Shown piece by piece: positions 18,348-28,500 of a DNA stretch of 64,000 bases. Location: the NCBI RefSeq assembly GCF_007859675.1, contig NZ_CP042305.1, positions 930,001 through 994,000 on the forward strand, read 5' to 3'. The notes beneath the pieces were generated by a model. That model searched no databases. It saw nothing but the letters and a program-made list of their open reading frames with translations, and was not told the origin of the DNA. This DNA comes from Humibacter ginsenosidimutans. GTDB lineage: Bacteria; Actinomycetota; Actinomycetes; Actinomycetales; Microbacteriaceae. Within the stretch, counting starts at the first letter, position 1. Each line of letters starts with the position of its first letter. Both the position numbers and the translations under genes were made by a program.

Positions 18348-19726
18348 CCCACCTGATCGCCATCGGCGGCAGCGACGCCGGGATCTCCGCCGCGCTGCGC
18401 GCCCGCGAGCTCGACCCCGCGACCGAGGTGACCGTCGTGGTCGCCGACGAGTACCCGAACTTCTCGATCTGCGGCATCCCGTACTACTTCACCGGGGAGG
18501 TGCAGCCGTGGCAGTCGCTCGCGCACCGCACCGCGGCGGACCTGGAGGCGACCGGGATGCGGCTGCGGCTGAACACCTACGCCACCGGCATCGACGTGTC
18601 CGGGCATCGCCTCGAAGTCCGCAACCCGGACGGCCAGATCGAGGAACTGGCCTACGACGAGCTGATGGTCGGCACCGGGGCACTCCCGTCCCACGCCGGG
18701 ATCGCCGGCCTCGACCGGCTCGGCCCGGAGGACGGGGTGCATGTCATCCACTCGATGGGCGACACCTTCGCCCTGGACCGCGACCTGACCGACCGGCAAC
18801 CGCAGTCGGCCATCATCGTCGGCGCGGGCTACGTCGGCCTGGAGATGGCCGAGGCGTTCACCGTCCGCGGGCTGCGCGTGACGCAGCTCCAGCGCGGCTC
18901 CGAAGTGCTCTCCACCCTCGACCCGGAACTCGGCGCGCTGGTGCGGGATGAGATCGAGGCGCACGGCGTCGAGGTCGTCACGGACACTACCGTCACCGGG
19001 ATCGAGAAGACCCCGGCCGGGCTGACCGTCACCGGCACCCACCGGGGCGAGCCGATCCAGCGCACCGCCGACCTCGTGCTCGTCGTCGTCGGCGTGCGCC
19101 CGAACACCGAACTGCTGGAGCAGGCCGGGGCGACCCTGGGCGCGGGCCGCGCGGTCGTGGTGGACGAATGGATGCGCACCGGCCTGCCCCATGTGTGGGC
19201 GGCCGGCGACGGCATCATCACCCACCACCGCCTTCTCGGGGTGACCTACCTGCCGCTGGGGACGACCTCGCACAAGCAGGGCCGCGTCGCGGGCGAGAAC
19301 GCGATCGGCGGCGACGCGCGCTTCGCCGGGTCCGTCGGCACCCAGGTCGTCAAGGTGTTCGACCTCGTTGCCGCTCGCACCGGGCTCCGGGATCACGAGG
19401 CCGAGGGAGCCGGCTACGCGGCCATGACCACCGCGGCGGCGGCCGACGACCACAAGCGGTACTACCCCGGAGCCCACCCCATCCAGTTCCGCATCACCGG
19501 CGACACCCGCGACGGCCGGCTCCTGGGCGCGCAGCTCGTCGGGCGACGAGGCACCGAAGTCTCCAAGCGCGTGGACACCTACGCCACCGCCCTCTACGCC
19601 GGGCTCACCATCGAGCAGATCAGCGACCTCGACCTCTCCTACACCCCGCCCCTCGGCTCACCCTGGGACGCCGTGCAGGTCGCGGCGCAGGCGTGGTCGG
19701 CCACCAGGGCGAGCCTGCTGGTTTAG
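18344..19726 (+). CDS. FAD-dependent CoA-disulfide reductase / NADH oxidase-like protein
   Basis: A 460-residue protein starting at the ATG that overlaps the channel stop. N-terminal FAD motif IAIGGSDAGISAALRA, a single redox cysteine in FSICGIPYY near residue 43, NAD-binding IIVGAGYVGLEMAEAF, and the FAD motif VWAAGDG near residue 285. One cysteine instead of CxxxxC is the class III (CoA-disulfide reductase, NADH oxidase) pattern. In an arsenic operon it may supply reduced thiols or regenerate ArsC, but that is inferred from position. Confidence 0.82.
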   Translation: MTHLIAIGGSDAGISAALRARELDPATEVTVVVADEYPNFSICGIPYYFTGEVQPWQSLAHRTAADLEATGMRLRLNTYATGIDVSGHRLEVRNPDGQIEELAYDELMVGTGALPSHAGIAGLDRLGPEDGVHVIHSMGDTFALDRDLTDRQPQSAIIVGAGYVGLEMAEAFTVRGLRVTQLQRGSEVLSTLDPELGALVRDEIEAHGVEVVTDTTVTGIEKTPAGLTVTGTHRGEPIQRTADLVLVVVGVRPNTELLEQAGATLGAGRAVVVDEWMRTGLPHVWAAGDGIITHHRLLGVTYLPLGTTSHKQGRVAGENAIGGDARFAGSVGTQVVKVFDLVAARTGLRDHEAEGAGYAAMTTAAAADDHKRYYPGAHPIQFRITGDTRDGRLLGAQLVGRRGTEVSKRVDTYATALYAGLTIEQISDLDLSYTPPLGSPWDAVQVAAQAWSATRASLLV

Positions 19727-19759
19727 GCAGAATCACATGGCTCAGCCAGGCTGTTCCTG

Positions 19760-20977
19760 ATGACTCCTTCGCCCCCGACCCGCAAGCGCCGCCATCCCGG
19801 CACGGTCGGAGAGGTGTTCCTGGTGTTCCTGCGCCTGGGGCTGACCTCGTTCGGTGGTCCGGTCGCGCACCTGGGCTACTTCCGCGAGGCGTTCGTGGAG
19901 CGCCGCAAGTGGCTGGGCGACCGCGCCTACGCGGAACTGGTGGCCCTGTGCCAGTTCCTGCCCGGCCCGGCGTCCAGCCAGGTCGGCATGGCGATCGGGC
20001 TGCAACGCGCAGGGTTCGGCGGACTGCTGGCCGCGTGGGCGGGCTTCACCCTGCCGTCGGCAATCCTGCTGGTCGCGTTCGCCTACGGGGTCACGGCGCT
20101 CGGCGACCTGTCGAACGCCGGATGGATTCACGGGGTCAAGGCCGCGGCGGTCGCCGTCGTCGCCCACGCCGTGCTCGGGATGGCGAGAACGCTGACTCCG
20201 GATGCGAAGCGGGCGACGATCGCCGTGGCGGGCATGATCGTCGTGCTGCTGGTCCCGAGCGCCTTCGCCCAGGTTGCGGTAATCGCCGCCGCCGGAATCG
20301 TCGGGCTGGTGTGGCTGCGCCCGCAGGCCGCCACGGCATCGGAGTCGGAGCCATTCGCCGTGCGGGTGCCTCGCTGGGTGGCGATCGCGAGCCTGGCTGT
20401 CTTCACGGTCCTGTTGGCCGGCCTCCCGGCGCTCTCGGCGGCGACCGGCGACGGAGCCGCCCGCCTGTTCGACGTGTTCTACCGCGCCGGGGCGCTGGTG
20501 TTCGGCGGGGGCCACGTCGTGCTGCCGCTGCTGGAAGCCGGGACCGTGCAGACCGGCCTCATCGACCATGACGTATTCCTCGCCGGCTACGGTGCCGCGC
20601 AGGCAGTCCCCGGCCCCTTGTTCACTTTCGCCGCCTACCTCGGCACCATGACCACCAGCCCGCCGTCCGGGCTGCTTGGCGCCGGGATCGCGCTGGTTGC
20701 AATCTTCCTTCCAGCGACTCTGCTGGTAGTCGGCGTGCTGCCGTTCTGGGATCGGCTACGCCGCGCCCCGCTCGCGCAGCGGGCGCTCATGGGCGTGAAC
20801 GCCGGCGTGGTCGGCATCCTTGCCGCCGCGCTCTACACGCCGGTGTTCACCGAAGGGGTCACCTCGGCGGCGAGCCTCGCGATCGCCGCCGCCGCTTTTG
20901 TCGCCCTGACATCGTGGAAGGCTCCGGCATGGGCGGTCGTCATCGCCGCCAGCCTCATCGGCTGGGCCGTGCTGTGA
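19760..20977 (+). CDS. chrA: ChrA chromate efflux transporter
   Basis: A 405-residue membrane protein made of two homologous halves, the long-chain CHR architecture. Each half starts with the family motif: FLRLGLTSFGGPVAHLGYF with QFLPGPASSQ, then FYRAGALVFGGGHVVLPLL with QAVPGPLFTFAAYLG. It exports chromate using the proton gradient. It lies 33 bp after the disulfide reductase on the same strand, probably cotranscribed. Confidence 0.93.
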   Translation: MTPSPPTRKRRHPGTVGEVFLVFLRLGLTSFGGPVAHLGYFREAFVERRKWLGDRAYAELVALCQFLPGPASSQVGMAIGLQRAGFGGLLAAWAGFTLPSAILLVAFAYGVTALGDLSNAGWIHGVKAAAVAVVAHAVLGMARTLTPDAKRATIAVAGMIVVLLVPSAFAQVAVIAAAGIVGLVWLRPQAATASESEPFAVRVPRWVAIASLAVFTVLLAGLPALSAATGDGAARLFDVFYRAGALVFGGGHVVLPLLEAGTVQTGLIDHDVFLAGYGAAQAVPGPLFTFAAYLGTMTTSPPSGLLGAGIALVAIFLPATLLVVGVLPFWDRLRRAPLAQRALMGVNAGVVGILAAALYTPVFTEGVTSAASLAIAAAAFVALTSWKAPAWAVVIAASLIGWAVL

Positions 20978-21000
20978 GCGAGGGGTGAGCCCGCGCCGGG

Positions 21001-21726
21001 TCAGCCGACGACTGTGCCGAACAGGGAGCCGACGAGGAAGGTCGCTCCCAGGGCAAGCGCACCGCCGATCACCAGACGCGCCACGGCCCGCCACCGATGA
21101 GAGCCGCCGATCCAGGCCGCGACGTATCCGGTGACCGCCAGCGCGAGGAGCACGGCGACGAAGGTCCACACGATGCGCGCCGGGTGCGGCAGCAGCAGGA
21201 TCGTCAGCAGCGGCAGCACGGCACCGATCGTGAAGGCGATCAGCGAGGCGAGGGCGGCGTGCCAGGGGCTGACGACGTCCTCCTGGTCAATGTTCAGCTC
21301 GACGGCCAGGTGGGCCTTGAGCGCGTCGTGCTCGGTCAGCTCCGTCGCCACCAAGCGGGCGGTGCCGGAGGTGAGGCCCTGCTCCTCGTAGAGCCCGACC
21401 AGCTCCTCGAGCTCGACCTCGGGATCCTCCTCCAGCTCGCGCCGCTCCTTCTCGATGAGGGCCCGCTCGGTGTCCCGCTGGCTGGACACCGAGACGTATT
21501 CGCCGAGCGCCATCGAGATCGCCCCGCCGACCAGGGCCGCGGCCCCGGCCAGGAATACCGGCGTGACCTCGGCCGTCGCCCCGGCGACGCCGACGACGAC
21601 CGCCGCCGTGGACACGATCCCGTCGTTCGCTCCCAGCACGCCCGCGCGAAGCCAGTTCAGCCGCTGGGAGAGCCCCGACGCGTGAGGCTCGCCGGAATGC
21701 CGATATGGAGGGGATTGCGTCGTCAC
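21001..21726 (-). CDS. VIT1/CCC1 family iron/manganese transporter
   Basis: A 241-residue protein with five membrane segments. The motif LRAGVLGANDGIVSTAAVVV and GGAISMALGEYVSVSSQRDT are typical of VIT proteins. A central acidic helical region (ERRELEEDPEVELEELVGLY) corresponds to the cytosolic metal-binding domain. In bacteria these proteins are thought to move Fe2+ or Mn2+ out of the cytoplasm. It is convergent with chrA, 23 bp apart. Confidence 0.9.
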   Translation of the reverse strand: MTTQSPPYRHSGEPHASGLSQRLNWLRAGVLGANDGIVSTAAVVVGVAGATAEVTPVFLAGAAALVGGAISMALGEYVSVSSQRDTERALIEKERRELEEDPEVELEELVGLYEEQGLTSGTARLVATELTEHDALKAHLAVELNIDQEDVVSPWHAALASLIAFTIGAVLPLLTILLLPHPARIVWTFVAVLLALAVTGYVAAWIGGSHRWRAVARLVIGGALALGATFLVGSLFGTVVG

Positions 21727-21833
21727 GGCTACTCACGATAGTTCGGTAGCTCTCCTGCTGCCAGCAAGGAGAGGCAACCCTGCACCTCGGCTCTCGCCGC
21801 AGATTCCGGTCGTGGTGCTCGGGTTTCAGAGCG

Positions 21834-23771
21834 TCACACGCGGTGCGATTCGGATTCCGTGTCGGATCGTCGTGATGGCGGTGATCCGGCAGCGGGGAAT
21901 CCGCTCGGCGGGCCGCCCAACGCGCGAAGGGCGTAGAGGATCGTCGCGAGGTCCACGAACTCCTGCGTGAGAGCGCCGGCAACGGCGGGGATGGCGCCGG
22001 TCATGGCGATAAGCATGAGGCCAACGCTGAGGCCGATGCCGAGCCAGATCGCGGTCAGCGCGACGCGAAGCGTGTGCCGCCCAATCGACACGGCGTCAAC
22101 CACCTTGCCCAGCGAGTCGACAAGGATCACGATGTCAGCGGCATCACCGGCCGCGGTCGCGCCTTTCGCGCCCATCGCAACGCCGATGTCGGAGGCAGCC
22201 AGTACCGGGGCGTCGTTCACTCCATCGCCGACCATCATCACGGGTCGTGGATGCAAGTCGGCCGCGAGATGAACTTTCTCGGGTGGAAGGAGCTCGGCAT
22301 GCACCTCGTCAATCCCTGTCTGCCGTGCGATCGATTCGGCTGTCGCACGAGTGTCTCCCGTGAGCATCACGATCCGTTCGACGCCGTTCGACCGCAGCCA
22401 CGACACCACCGCGGGGGACTCCGGGCGGGGATCGTCGGCGAGCACGAGGATGCCGGCGAAGCGGCCGTCGATGGCGACGTAGGCCGCGGCCTCGCCCGTC
22501 GTCAGGTCTGCGCGCACCGTGTCGGCCGCCACCGCCGCGACGTAGGCGGGCTTTCCGACGACGACCGTTCGTCCTCCGATCACCGCGGTCACACCATTCG
22601 TGGCGACCTCACTGGCCTCCTCGGCCGCGAGGAGGTCGATGCCGCGCTCGACCGCGGCCCGTCGGATGCTGTCTGCGAGCACATGCGATGAGTACTGTTC
22701 AGCGGACGCGGCGAGCTGCAGCAGGTCGCCCGCCTCGAAGCCGTCGACAGGGCGAACGTCAACGAGGGTCGGCTGGCCCTGCGTGAGCGTTCCGGTCTTG
22801 TCGAAGGCGGCGGACCGCACTCGGGCGAGTTGTTCGACAACGCCCCCGCCCTTCACGATCACGCCGGCCTTCGCGGCTCGCGAGAGCCCGCCGAGGAACG
22901 CGACCGGTGCAGCGATCAGCAGGGGGCACGGCGTTGCGAGCACCAGCACCTCAGCGAAGCGCGTAGGGTCGCCCGATATCGCCCACGCTATGCCGGCGAG
23001 GGCGAGCGAGACCGCCGTGAAGGGGATGGCGAACCGATCCGCGAGCCGCACGACGGGCGCACGCGAGTCCTCCGCGGCACGCACGAGCGCGACGATCTGC
23101 TGGTACTGACTGTCCGCGCTGCGGCGCACCGCCCGGATCTGCACCGCCCGGTTTCCGTTGATAGCGCCGGAGAGCACTTCGCTGCCCGCCTCATGAGTCA
23201 CCGGCAGGCTCTCTCCGGTGAGCGACGATTCGTCGAACGTGCCGCTGTCGGTGAGCAGGATGCCGTCGACCGGCACGATCTCGCCCGGCCGCACCAGCAG
23301 CACATCGTCGATCCCTACGTGCTCGACCGCGACATCCTGCACCTCGTCCGAGTCCGATGCATGCTCGTGGGTGAGAACATGCGCGGTGCGCGGTGATCGG
23401 TCCAGCAGCGCGGTGAGGTCGCGCCTGGCCCGCCGGGCAGCGAAGTCCTCCAACGCTTCACCGCCGGAGAGCATCAGGACGATGATGAGCGACGCGATGT
23501 ACTCGCCCACGGCAAGGGTTGCGACCATCGCCACCACCGCGAGGATGTCAAGCCCGACATGCCCGCGGAGCACATCCCGCACCATCCGAACCAGCGTCCA
23601 CGCGACGAACGCTCCGACGTAGGCCGTCGCCATCCATCGCCCTACGGCATCCGCTCCGAGGGCGTGGAGAACCACGACCGCGGCGAGCATCACGACGGTG
23701 ACCGAGATGATCGGGTATCGCCACAGTGGCCGCAACAAGAGCATGCGTCTCAGCCTTGTCGACTGCTGCAC
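21834..23771 (-). CDS. P1B-type heavy-metal ATPase with TPC motif
   Basis: A 645-residue P-type ATPase without an N-terminal metal-binding domain. It has SLTGESLPVT, phosphorylation site DKTGTLTQG, and [17 protein letters not shown]. The transmembrane metal motif is ATPCPLLIA, TPC rather than CPC. The usual SEHPLA of the nucleotide domain reads SSHVLADSI, replacing the HP dipeptide. Substrate cannot be told from this motif. Start: GTG 23771; ATG 23744 is an alternative. Upstream, on the same strand, are the MORN-like, VOC and ArsR-type genes. Confidence 0.88.
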   Translation of the reverse strand: MQQSTRLRRMLLLRPLWRYPIISVTVVMLAAVVVLHALGADAVGRWMATAYVGAFVAWTLVRMVRDVLRGHVGLDILAVVAMVATLAVGEYIASLIIVLMLSGGEALEDFAARRARRDLTALLDRSPRTAHVLTHEHASDSDEVQDVAVEHVGIDDVLLVRPGEIVPVDGILLTDSGTFDESSLTGESLPVTHEAGSEVLSGAINGNRAVQIRAVRRSADSQYQQIVALVRAAEDSRAPVVRLADRFAIPFTAVSLALAGIAWAISGDPTRFAEVLVLATPCPLLIAAPVAFLGGLSRAAKAGVIVKGGGVVEQLARVRSAAFDKTGTLTQGQPTLVDVRPVDGFEAGDLLQLAASAEQYSSHVLADSIRRAAVERGIDLLAAEEASEVATNGVTAVIGGRTVVVGKPAYVAAVAADTVRADLTTGEAAAYVAIDGRFAGILVLADDPRPESPAVVSWLRSNGVERIVMLTGDTRATAESIARQTGIDEVHAELLPPEKVHLAADLHPRPVMMVGDGVNDAPVLAASDIGVAMGAKGATAAGDAADIVILVDSLGKVVDAVSIGRHTLRVALTAIWLGIGLSVGLMLIAMTGAIPAVAGALTQEFVDLATILYALRALGGPPSGFPAAGSPPSRRSDTESESHRV

Positions 23772-23904
23772 TCGCCGCTAGCAAGCCAAGCCATGCCTGC
23801 CGGGCGGATCAGCCAGCTTCCCTTTGGCGCGGGCGTGCTCATATTCACGCCTTCGGAGCCGCGACGCCGACTTGGCGGTGCCTTCCGGATTGCACGCGAC
23901 CCAA

Positions 23905-24249
23905 CTAGCCGGACTTGCGGCCGTTGTCGTAGTCGCCCGTGTAGATCAGGCACCCGCTCGCATCCCAGCGCTCCCATCGGCCGTGCTTGACGTCGTGCTC
24001 GAAACTCCCTCGCTGCATGAGCGCGCCGTTCGCACGATACCACGTCCAGGTGCCATGCAGCGCCCCGTCGTCATACTCGCCCTCCGATCGCGGCCTTCCA
24101 TCGTCGGCGACGTGCCGCCACAAGCCCTGCCGCCGCCCTGCGACGTAGACGCCCGTCATGATGCCGCCATGCGGGTCGGGCTCGGTCCAGTGCCCCGTCT
24201 TGCACCCCTCCGCATCGTAGGCGTTCGGCGAGTCCTCGGACACGCTCAT
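23905..24249 (-). CDS. MORN-repeat-like protein
   Basis: A 114-residue protein with repeated GxW/GxY modules (KTGHWTEPDPHGG, RQGLWRHVADDGR, LHGTWTWYRANGA, KHGRWERWDASG) typical of MORN or YwqK-type repeats. No signal peptide or membrane segment. The ATG at 24249 overlaps the preceding VOC stop as ATGA, which selects this start over the longer one at 24282. Function unknown. Confidence 0.78.
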   Translation of the reverse strand: MSVSEDSPNAYDAEGCKTGHWTEPDPHGGIMTGVYVAGRRQGLWRHVADDGRPRSEGEYDDGALHGTWTWYRANGALMQRGSFEHDVKHGRWERWDASGCLIYTGDYDNGRKSG

Positions 24250-24638
24250 GCCGGGCTGGCGAGCTGGATCAGGTTGCCGCATGTGTCGTCGAGGATGGCG
24301 GTGACGACCGGCCCCATCACGGTCGGCTCCTGCGTGAAGCGGACGCCCTTCGCGGTGAGCTCGGCGTGCGCTGCCGCCGCATCATCGACGGCGAAGGACG
24401 CCGCCGGGATGCCGTCGGCGACGAGCGCGGCCTTGTACGCCCTCGCGGCCGGGTGCTGGTCGGGCTCGAGCAGCAGCTCTGTGCCGTCAGGCTCATCGGG
24501 GCCGACGACCGTGAGCCAGCGGAACTCCCCGACCGGCACATCGGTCTTCGGCAGGAAGCCCAGCCTCTCCGTGTAGAAGGCGAGTGCCTTGGCCTGCTCG
24601 TCGACGAACACGCTCGTCACGTTGATACGGATGCCCAT
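24246..24638 (-). CDS. VOC-superfamily (glyoxalase/bleomycin resistance-like) protein
   Basis: A 130-residue protein with the two beta-alpha-beta-beta-beta modules of the VOC fold (VTSVFVDEQAKALAFYTERL; FTQEPTVMGPVVTAILDD). Conserved end CGNLIQLASP. It lies in a three-gene set with an ArsR-type regulator and the MORN-like gene, almost without spacing. Members include thiol transferases, C-As lyases and antibiotic-binding proteins, so a role in arsenical or electrophile resistance is possible but not shown. Confidence 0.85.
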   Translation of the reverse strand: MGIRINVTSVFVDEQAKALAFYTERLGFLPKTDVPVGEFRWLTVVGPDEPDGTELLLEPDQHPAARAYKAALVADGIPAASFAVDDAAAAHAELTAKGVRFTQEPTVMGPVVTAILDDTCGNLIQLASPA

Positions 24639-24641
24639 GAG

Positions 24642-24938
24642 TCATTCCTTCGGTTCGGCGGGCCAGCGCTCGGCGATCTCGCGCAGCGGCTCCGTGTGCA
24701 GGTGGTGGAGTTTCGTCCGCCCGAAGCGGCGCGAGCTGACGAGGCCGGCGTCCTCCAGGACGGCCAGGTGCTGGGAGATCGCCTGCCTGCTCGATGTGAC
24801 GCCGTGCCGCATGACCAGTCGGCTGCACAACTCGAAAAGACTCTGCCCATCCCGTTCCGTCAGCTCGTCGAGGATGAGCCGCCGGGTCGGATCGGCGAGC
24901 GCCTGGTAGACGTCTCCCACTCCGATTACAATAGGCAA
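24642..24938 (-). CDS. ArsR-type winged-helix regulator
   Basis: A 98-residue protein: DVYQALADPTRRLILDELT, recognition helix SSRQAISQHLAVLEDAGLV, wing RRFGRTKLHHLH. It has only one cysteine (LFELCSRL), so it is not an obvious metal sensor. It is the first gene of the regulator-VOC-MORN unit, separated from the VOC gene by three bases. Regulators of this type commonly control a neighbouring VOC gene. Confidence 0.88.
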   Translation of the reverse strand: MPIVIGVGDVYQALADPTRRLILDELTERDGQSLFELCSRLVMRHGVTSSRQAISQHLAVLEDAGLVSSRRFGRTKLHHLHTEPLREIAERWPAEPKE

Positions 24939-25129
24939 GTAGCCACTTGCATGTCAAGATCGCGTCGCTCACCCGACGACAACCTCACGAGACCTGCTGG
25001 CTGCGGTTACGCTCCGACGGTTGTTTCATCGCTTTGGCCGTGTCGGCGCGAGCGGTGGCGCTCGCTGCTCTGGTGAGTGCGGGCGCCGAGCAGGAGGACG
25101 AGGTGATCGGCCCAATCACGAGGAGCTGA

Positions 25130-25167
25130 ACGCGTTCCACAGAACCAAACGCGTTCCAGAGAACCAG
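25130..25167. repeat. 19-bp imperfect tandem repeat, two copies
   Basis: ACGCGTTCCACAGAACCAA (25130-25148) is followed at once by ACGCGTTCCAGAGAACCAG (25149-25167). Two differences. Confidence 0.7.
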
Positions 25168-25416
25168 GAGCACGCGTGAGCCCGCGACGAGGTTGGTGCA
25201 GATGTTCGCGGCGAGCAGACAAGGGTGCGGCCGGGGCGCCACCGCCCCGCGCTAGCGTTTCGTGACGCGACGGACGAAGAGGGAGTCGTCGTGTACCTCG
25301 GTCGCGGCCCAGCAGTTGTCTCCGCACGCACGCACAGCTCTCTGACATCCTCACCACTGTCCACTCTCCGCAACTCATGACCCTCTGACCTTCGCTGTTC
25401 CGCCAAACCGGACCCC

Positions 25417-25482
25417 GGACTGGCTCATTTCTGACTTCTTCACGAGAATGGACTGGCTCATTTCTGACTTCTTCACGAGAAT
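25417..25482. repeat. 33-bp exact tandem repeat, two copies
   Basis: The unit begins GGACTGGCTCATTTCTGACT and occurs at 25417-25449 and 25450-25482 with no difference, followed by GGAC of a third start. It lies 51 bp before the MobF relaxase ATG. Such iterons near a relaxase gene can be relaxase or accessory-protein binding sites. Confidence 0.85.
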
Positions 25483-25533
25483 GGACGTATCCTACCTGAT
25501 ACGGTAGCTGTCATTTGAGGAAGGAGGCGAGCG

Positions 25534-28500
25534 ATGAAGGGCGGCGTGATCCCGTTCCGGGGCTCTGGCTCGGATGCCCTGCGCTATCTGGAGTCCGACC
25601 GTGCACGGGCGGACGAGTACTACCTGGAGGCGGGGACCGCCCTGGCGGAGTTCACGGCGGTCGATGCCGAGGGCAGGGTGGTCGGCGAGCTCGGGCTGAC
25701 CGCTGAGGAGTACCGGCAATGGGTGGACTGGATCAACCCGCTCACCGGAGAGTCGATGGGCCGGCCCCGGCTGCGAGGCGAGGGCGGCCGGGGATCGCCC
25801 CGGTTCATGGAGATGGTCGTGAACGTCCCCAAGTCCCTGTCGGTCGCGGCCGCGCTGCACCCGGAGGTGTCCGAGGCCCTGGACGCGGCGCAGCGGGACG
25901 CGGTGGTGGAGATCCGGTCCTGGCTCGGCCAGCACTCGGTCACCCGCGTCGGGCCGCGCGGGAAGCAGGAGGTCGTGCCGATCGAACAGTTGGAGACAGT
26001 GGCCGTCTCGCACAAGACCTCTCGCGCTGGTGACCCGCACCGGCACATCCACTTCCAGATCGGGACGCGCGTGTGGGCGGCCGGCGCCTGGCGCGGGCTC
26101 TACACCGGGGCGCTGTTCCGGCAGCAGGGCGCGATCCGCGCCCTCGGCACGGCCGTCATCGCGGCGCACCCGCAGCTCGCCGCGGTGCTCGAGGCGCACG
26201 GCCTGACCCTCGATCCGGTGACCGGCGAGGTGGCCGAGCTGGAGCCGTGGAACGCGCTGATGTCCAAGCGCGGCGCGCAGGTGGCGCGCAACCTCGCCAA
26301 GTTCGAAGCCGAGTGGGAGGCGGCGCATCCCGGCCAGGAGCCGGGGCCGGTGGTGCGCGCCCGGTTGCACGCGAAGGCGTGGGACCACGAGCGGCCGAGC
26401 AAGAAGCCGTCGCAGCTCGGCTCGGAGGCTGGCTGGCTGCGCGAGTTGCAGGAGGCCGGCTACACGCCCGGTCTGCCGCGCGCCACCGTGCAACCCGCGC
26501 ACACGCTGGACGAGCTCGCCGTGCAACAGGTCGCCTCGCGCGCGCTCGACCGCTGCGCGGCCGCTGCATCGGCGTGGACGGTGCATGACGTGCAGGAGCA
26601 GGTGGCGCGCATCGTCACCGAGGCCGGCGTGCGCGCCACGCCCGAGGAGCTGCGCGAGTTCATCACCATCACGACTCGGCTGGCCGCCGACGACTGCCTC
26701 TCGATCCTGCCGCCGGACGCGCCGCCCCTGGAGCATGTGGCGCACCTGACGACGTTGCACGTCGTCGCGGTCGAGACGGAGCTGCGCGACCGGCTCGCCG
26801 CACGCGCCACCCGGCCGGCGCACGGCGCAACCCCGCGCGTGCAGGAGCCGGGGCTGGACGCGGACCAGGCGCGCGCGGCGGCCGCAGGCGCCTCGACTCG
26901 GCCGCTGGTCGTGGTCGAGGGTGCGGCCGGCGCGGGCAAGACCACGATGCTCGGCGCCGCGATCCGCGCCGCCGCGCAGGAGGGCCGGGCGGTGCGGGTG
27001 GTGACGCCGACGAAGAAGGCCGCGGACGTGGCCGCCGTCGAGCTGGGCGTGCCGACCGACTCGGTAGCGGCGCTCGTCTACGACCACGGGTTCCGGTGGA
27101 ACGCCGATGGGGTCTGGACCCGGCTGGCCGTCGGCGACACGGACCCGGTGACGGGCGCGACCTACCGCGGCCCGGCAACGAAGAACCGGCTGGTCGCCGG
27201 GGAGCGGGTCGTGGTGGACGAGGCGGGCATGCTCGATCAGGACACCGCCCTCGCCCTGCTGACCGTCACGGACGAGGCCGGCGCGACGCTCGCGCTCGTC
27301 GGCGACCGGGCGCAGCTCCCGGCCGTGGGGCGTGGCGGGGTGCTCGACATCGCGGCCGCGCTCGTCCCGCGGGTCTACTCGCTGACGAGCCTGCACCGCT
27401 TCGCGGACCCCGACTACGCGCGGCTCACTCTCGACCTGCGCGACGGCCGCGACCCGGCCGGACTGTTCGACCGGCTCCACGGGCTCGGACTCGTGCAGCT
27501 CCACGAGGACGCCGAGGCGCTGCGCGCCGCGGTCGCCGCCGAGCGCATCGACGGAGCCGCGATCACCGCGGCGACCAACGACGAGGCGCGCGAGCTGAAC
27601 GCCCTGATCCGCGAGGACCGGGTACGCGCCGGGCTGGTCGACGACGCCCGCACCATCGACGGCGCGGACGGCATGAGCATCGGCGCCGGCGACCTGATCC
27701 AGACCCGCCGCAACGACTCGGAGGTGGGCGTGGCGAACCGGCAGACCTGGATCGTCCAGCACGTCAGCGGCGACGGCAGCCTGTGGGTGCGCGACGCCGC
27801 GAGCCAGCGGAAGCAGCAGTGCACCGTCCATCTGCCCGCCAAGTACGTCGCGGAGCACGCGCACTTGGCCTACGTCTCCACCGCCTACGGCGTCCAGGGC
27901 ATGACCGCCCCTGCCTCGCACACCGTCCTGTCCGATGCGCTCGACGCGGCCGGCGTCTACGTCGGCCTCACCCGCGGGCAGGAGGAGAACCGGCTGCACA
28001 TCGTCGCCGCGAACCTCGGCGACGCGCGGGAGCAGTTCGTGGCCGCGCTCGAGCGGGACCGCGCCGACCGCGGACTCCGCGAGGCCACCGAGCGCGCGCA
28101 GCTCGCCGTCGCCGGGATCGTCGCGGACGGGCCGGTGCGGGCCGTGAACGCGGAGCGCGCCCGGCTGACGGAGCGGATCGAGCACGCCGAGCGCGAGGCG
28201 GCGAAGTGGGAGCGGGCGGGCGCCGCGCTCGACCGGCAGCGCGCCGAGCACCGGGCGGAGTCCGACGAGCAGCGCGAGCTCGTCGCGGCCGCGGACGCCC
28301 GTGCCGCCGACGTGCGGGCCGAGGTCGCGGTCCCGCTGATCGAGCAGGCCACCGCGGACGGAACCGCCTACCTCGATGCACGGGCGCGCATGCGGGACAC
28401 GGCGGCCGCGCACCGCGCGGCGCGCGGGCTCCGCAAGCGCGGCGCCGGCCGCGCGCTGACGACCGCCAGCGACGAGTACCGCGGCATCGAGACGGGTGCG

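Larger units (their letters stand above)
24939..25533. other. Gene-poor stretch upstream of the relaxase
   Basis: About 595 bp without a supported gene. Minus-strand frames near 25000-25250 contain short hydrophobic pieces in two frames but no coherent protein. The stretch holds a 19-bp tandem repeat (25130-25167), a 33-bp tandem repeat (25417-25482), a GCTGTCAT motif (25507-25514) and the SD of the relaxase (AAGGAGG, 25521-25527). It is a good candidate for the transfer origin region because it directly precedes the relaxase gene. Confidence 0.5.

Noticed and set aside
24985..25378. Small membrane protein on the minus strand before the relaxase
   Set aside because: Hydrophobic pieces lie in two different frames, with no coherent start or family match.
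25417..25482. CRISPR array
   Set aside because: Two abutting copies without spacers and no cas genes; a tandem repeat, not CRISPR.
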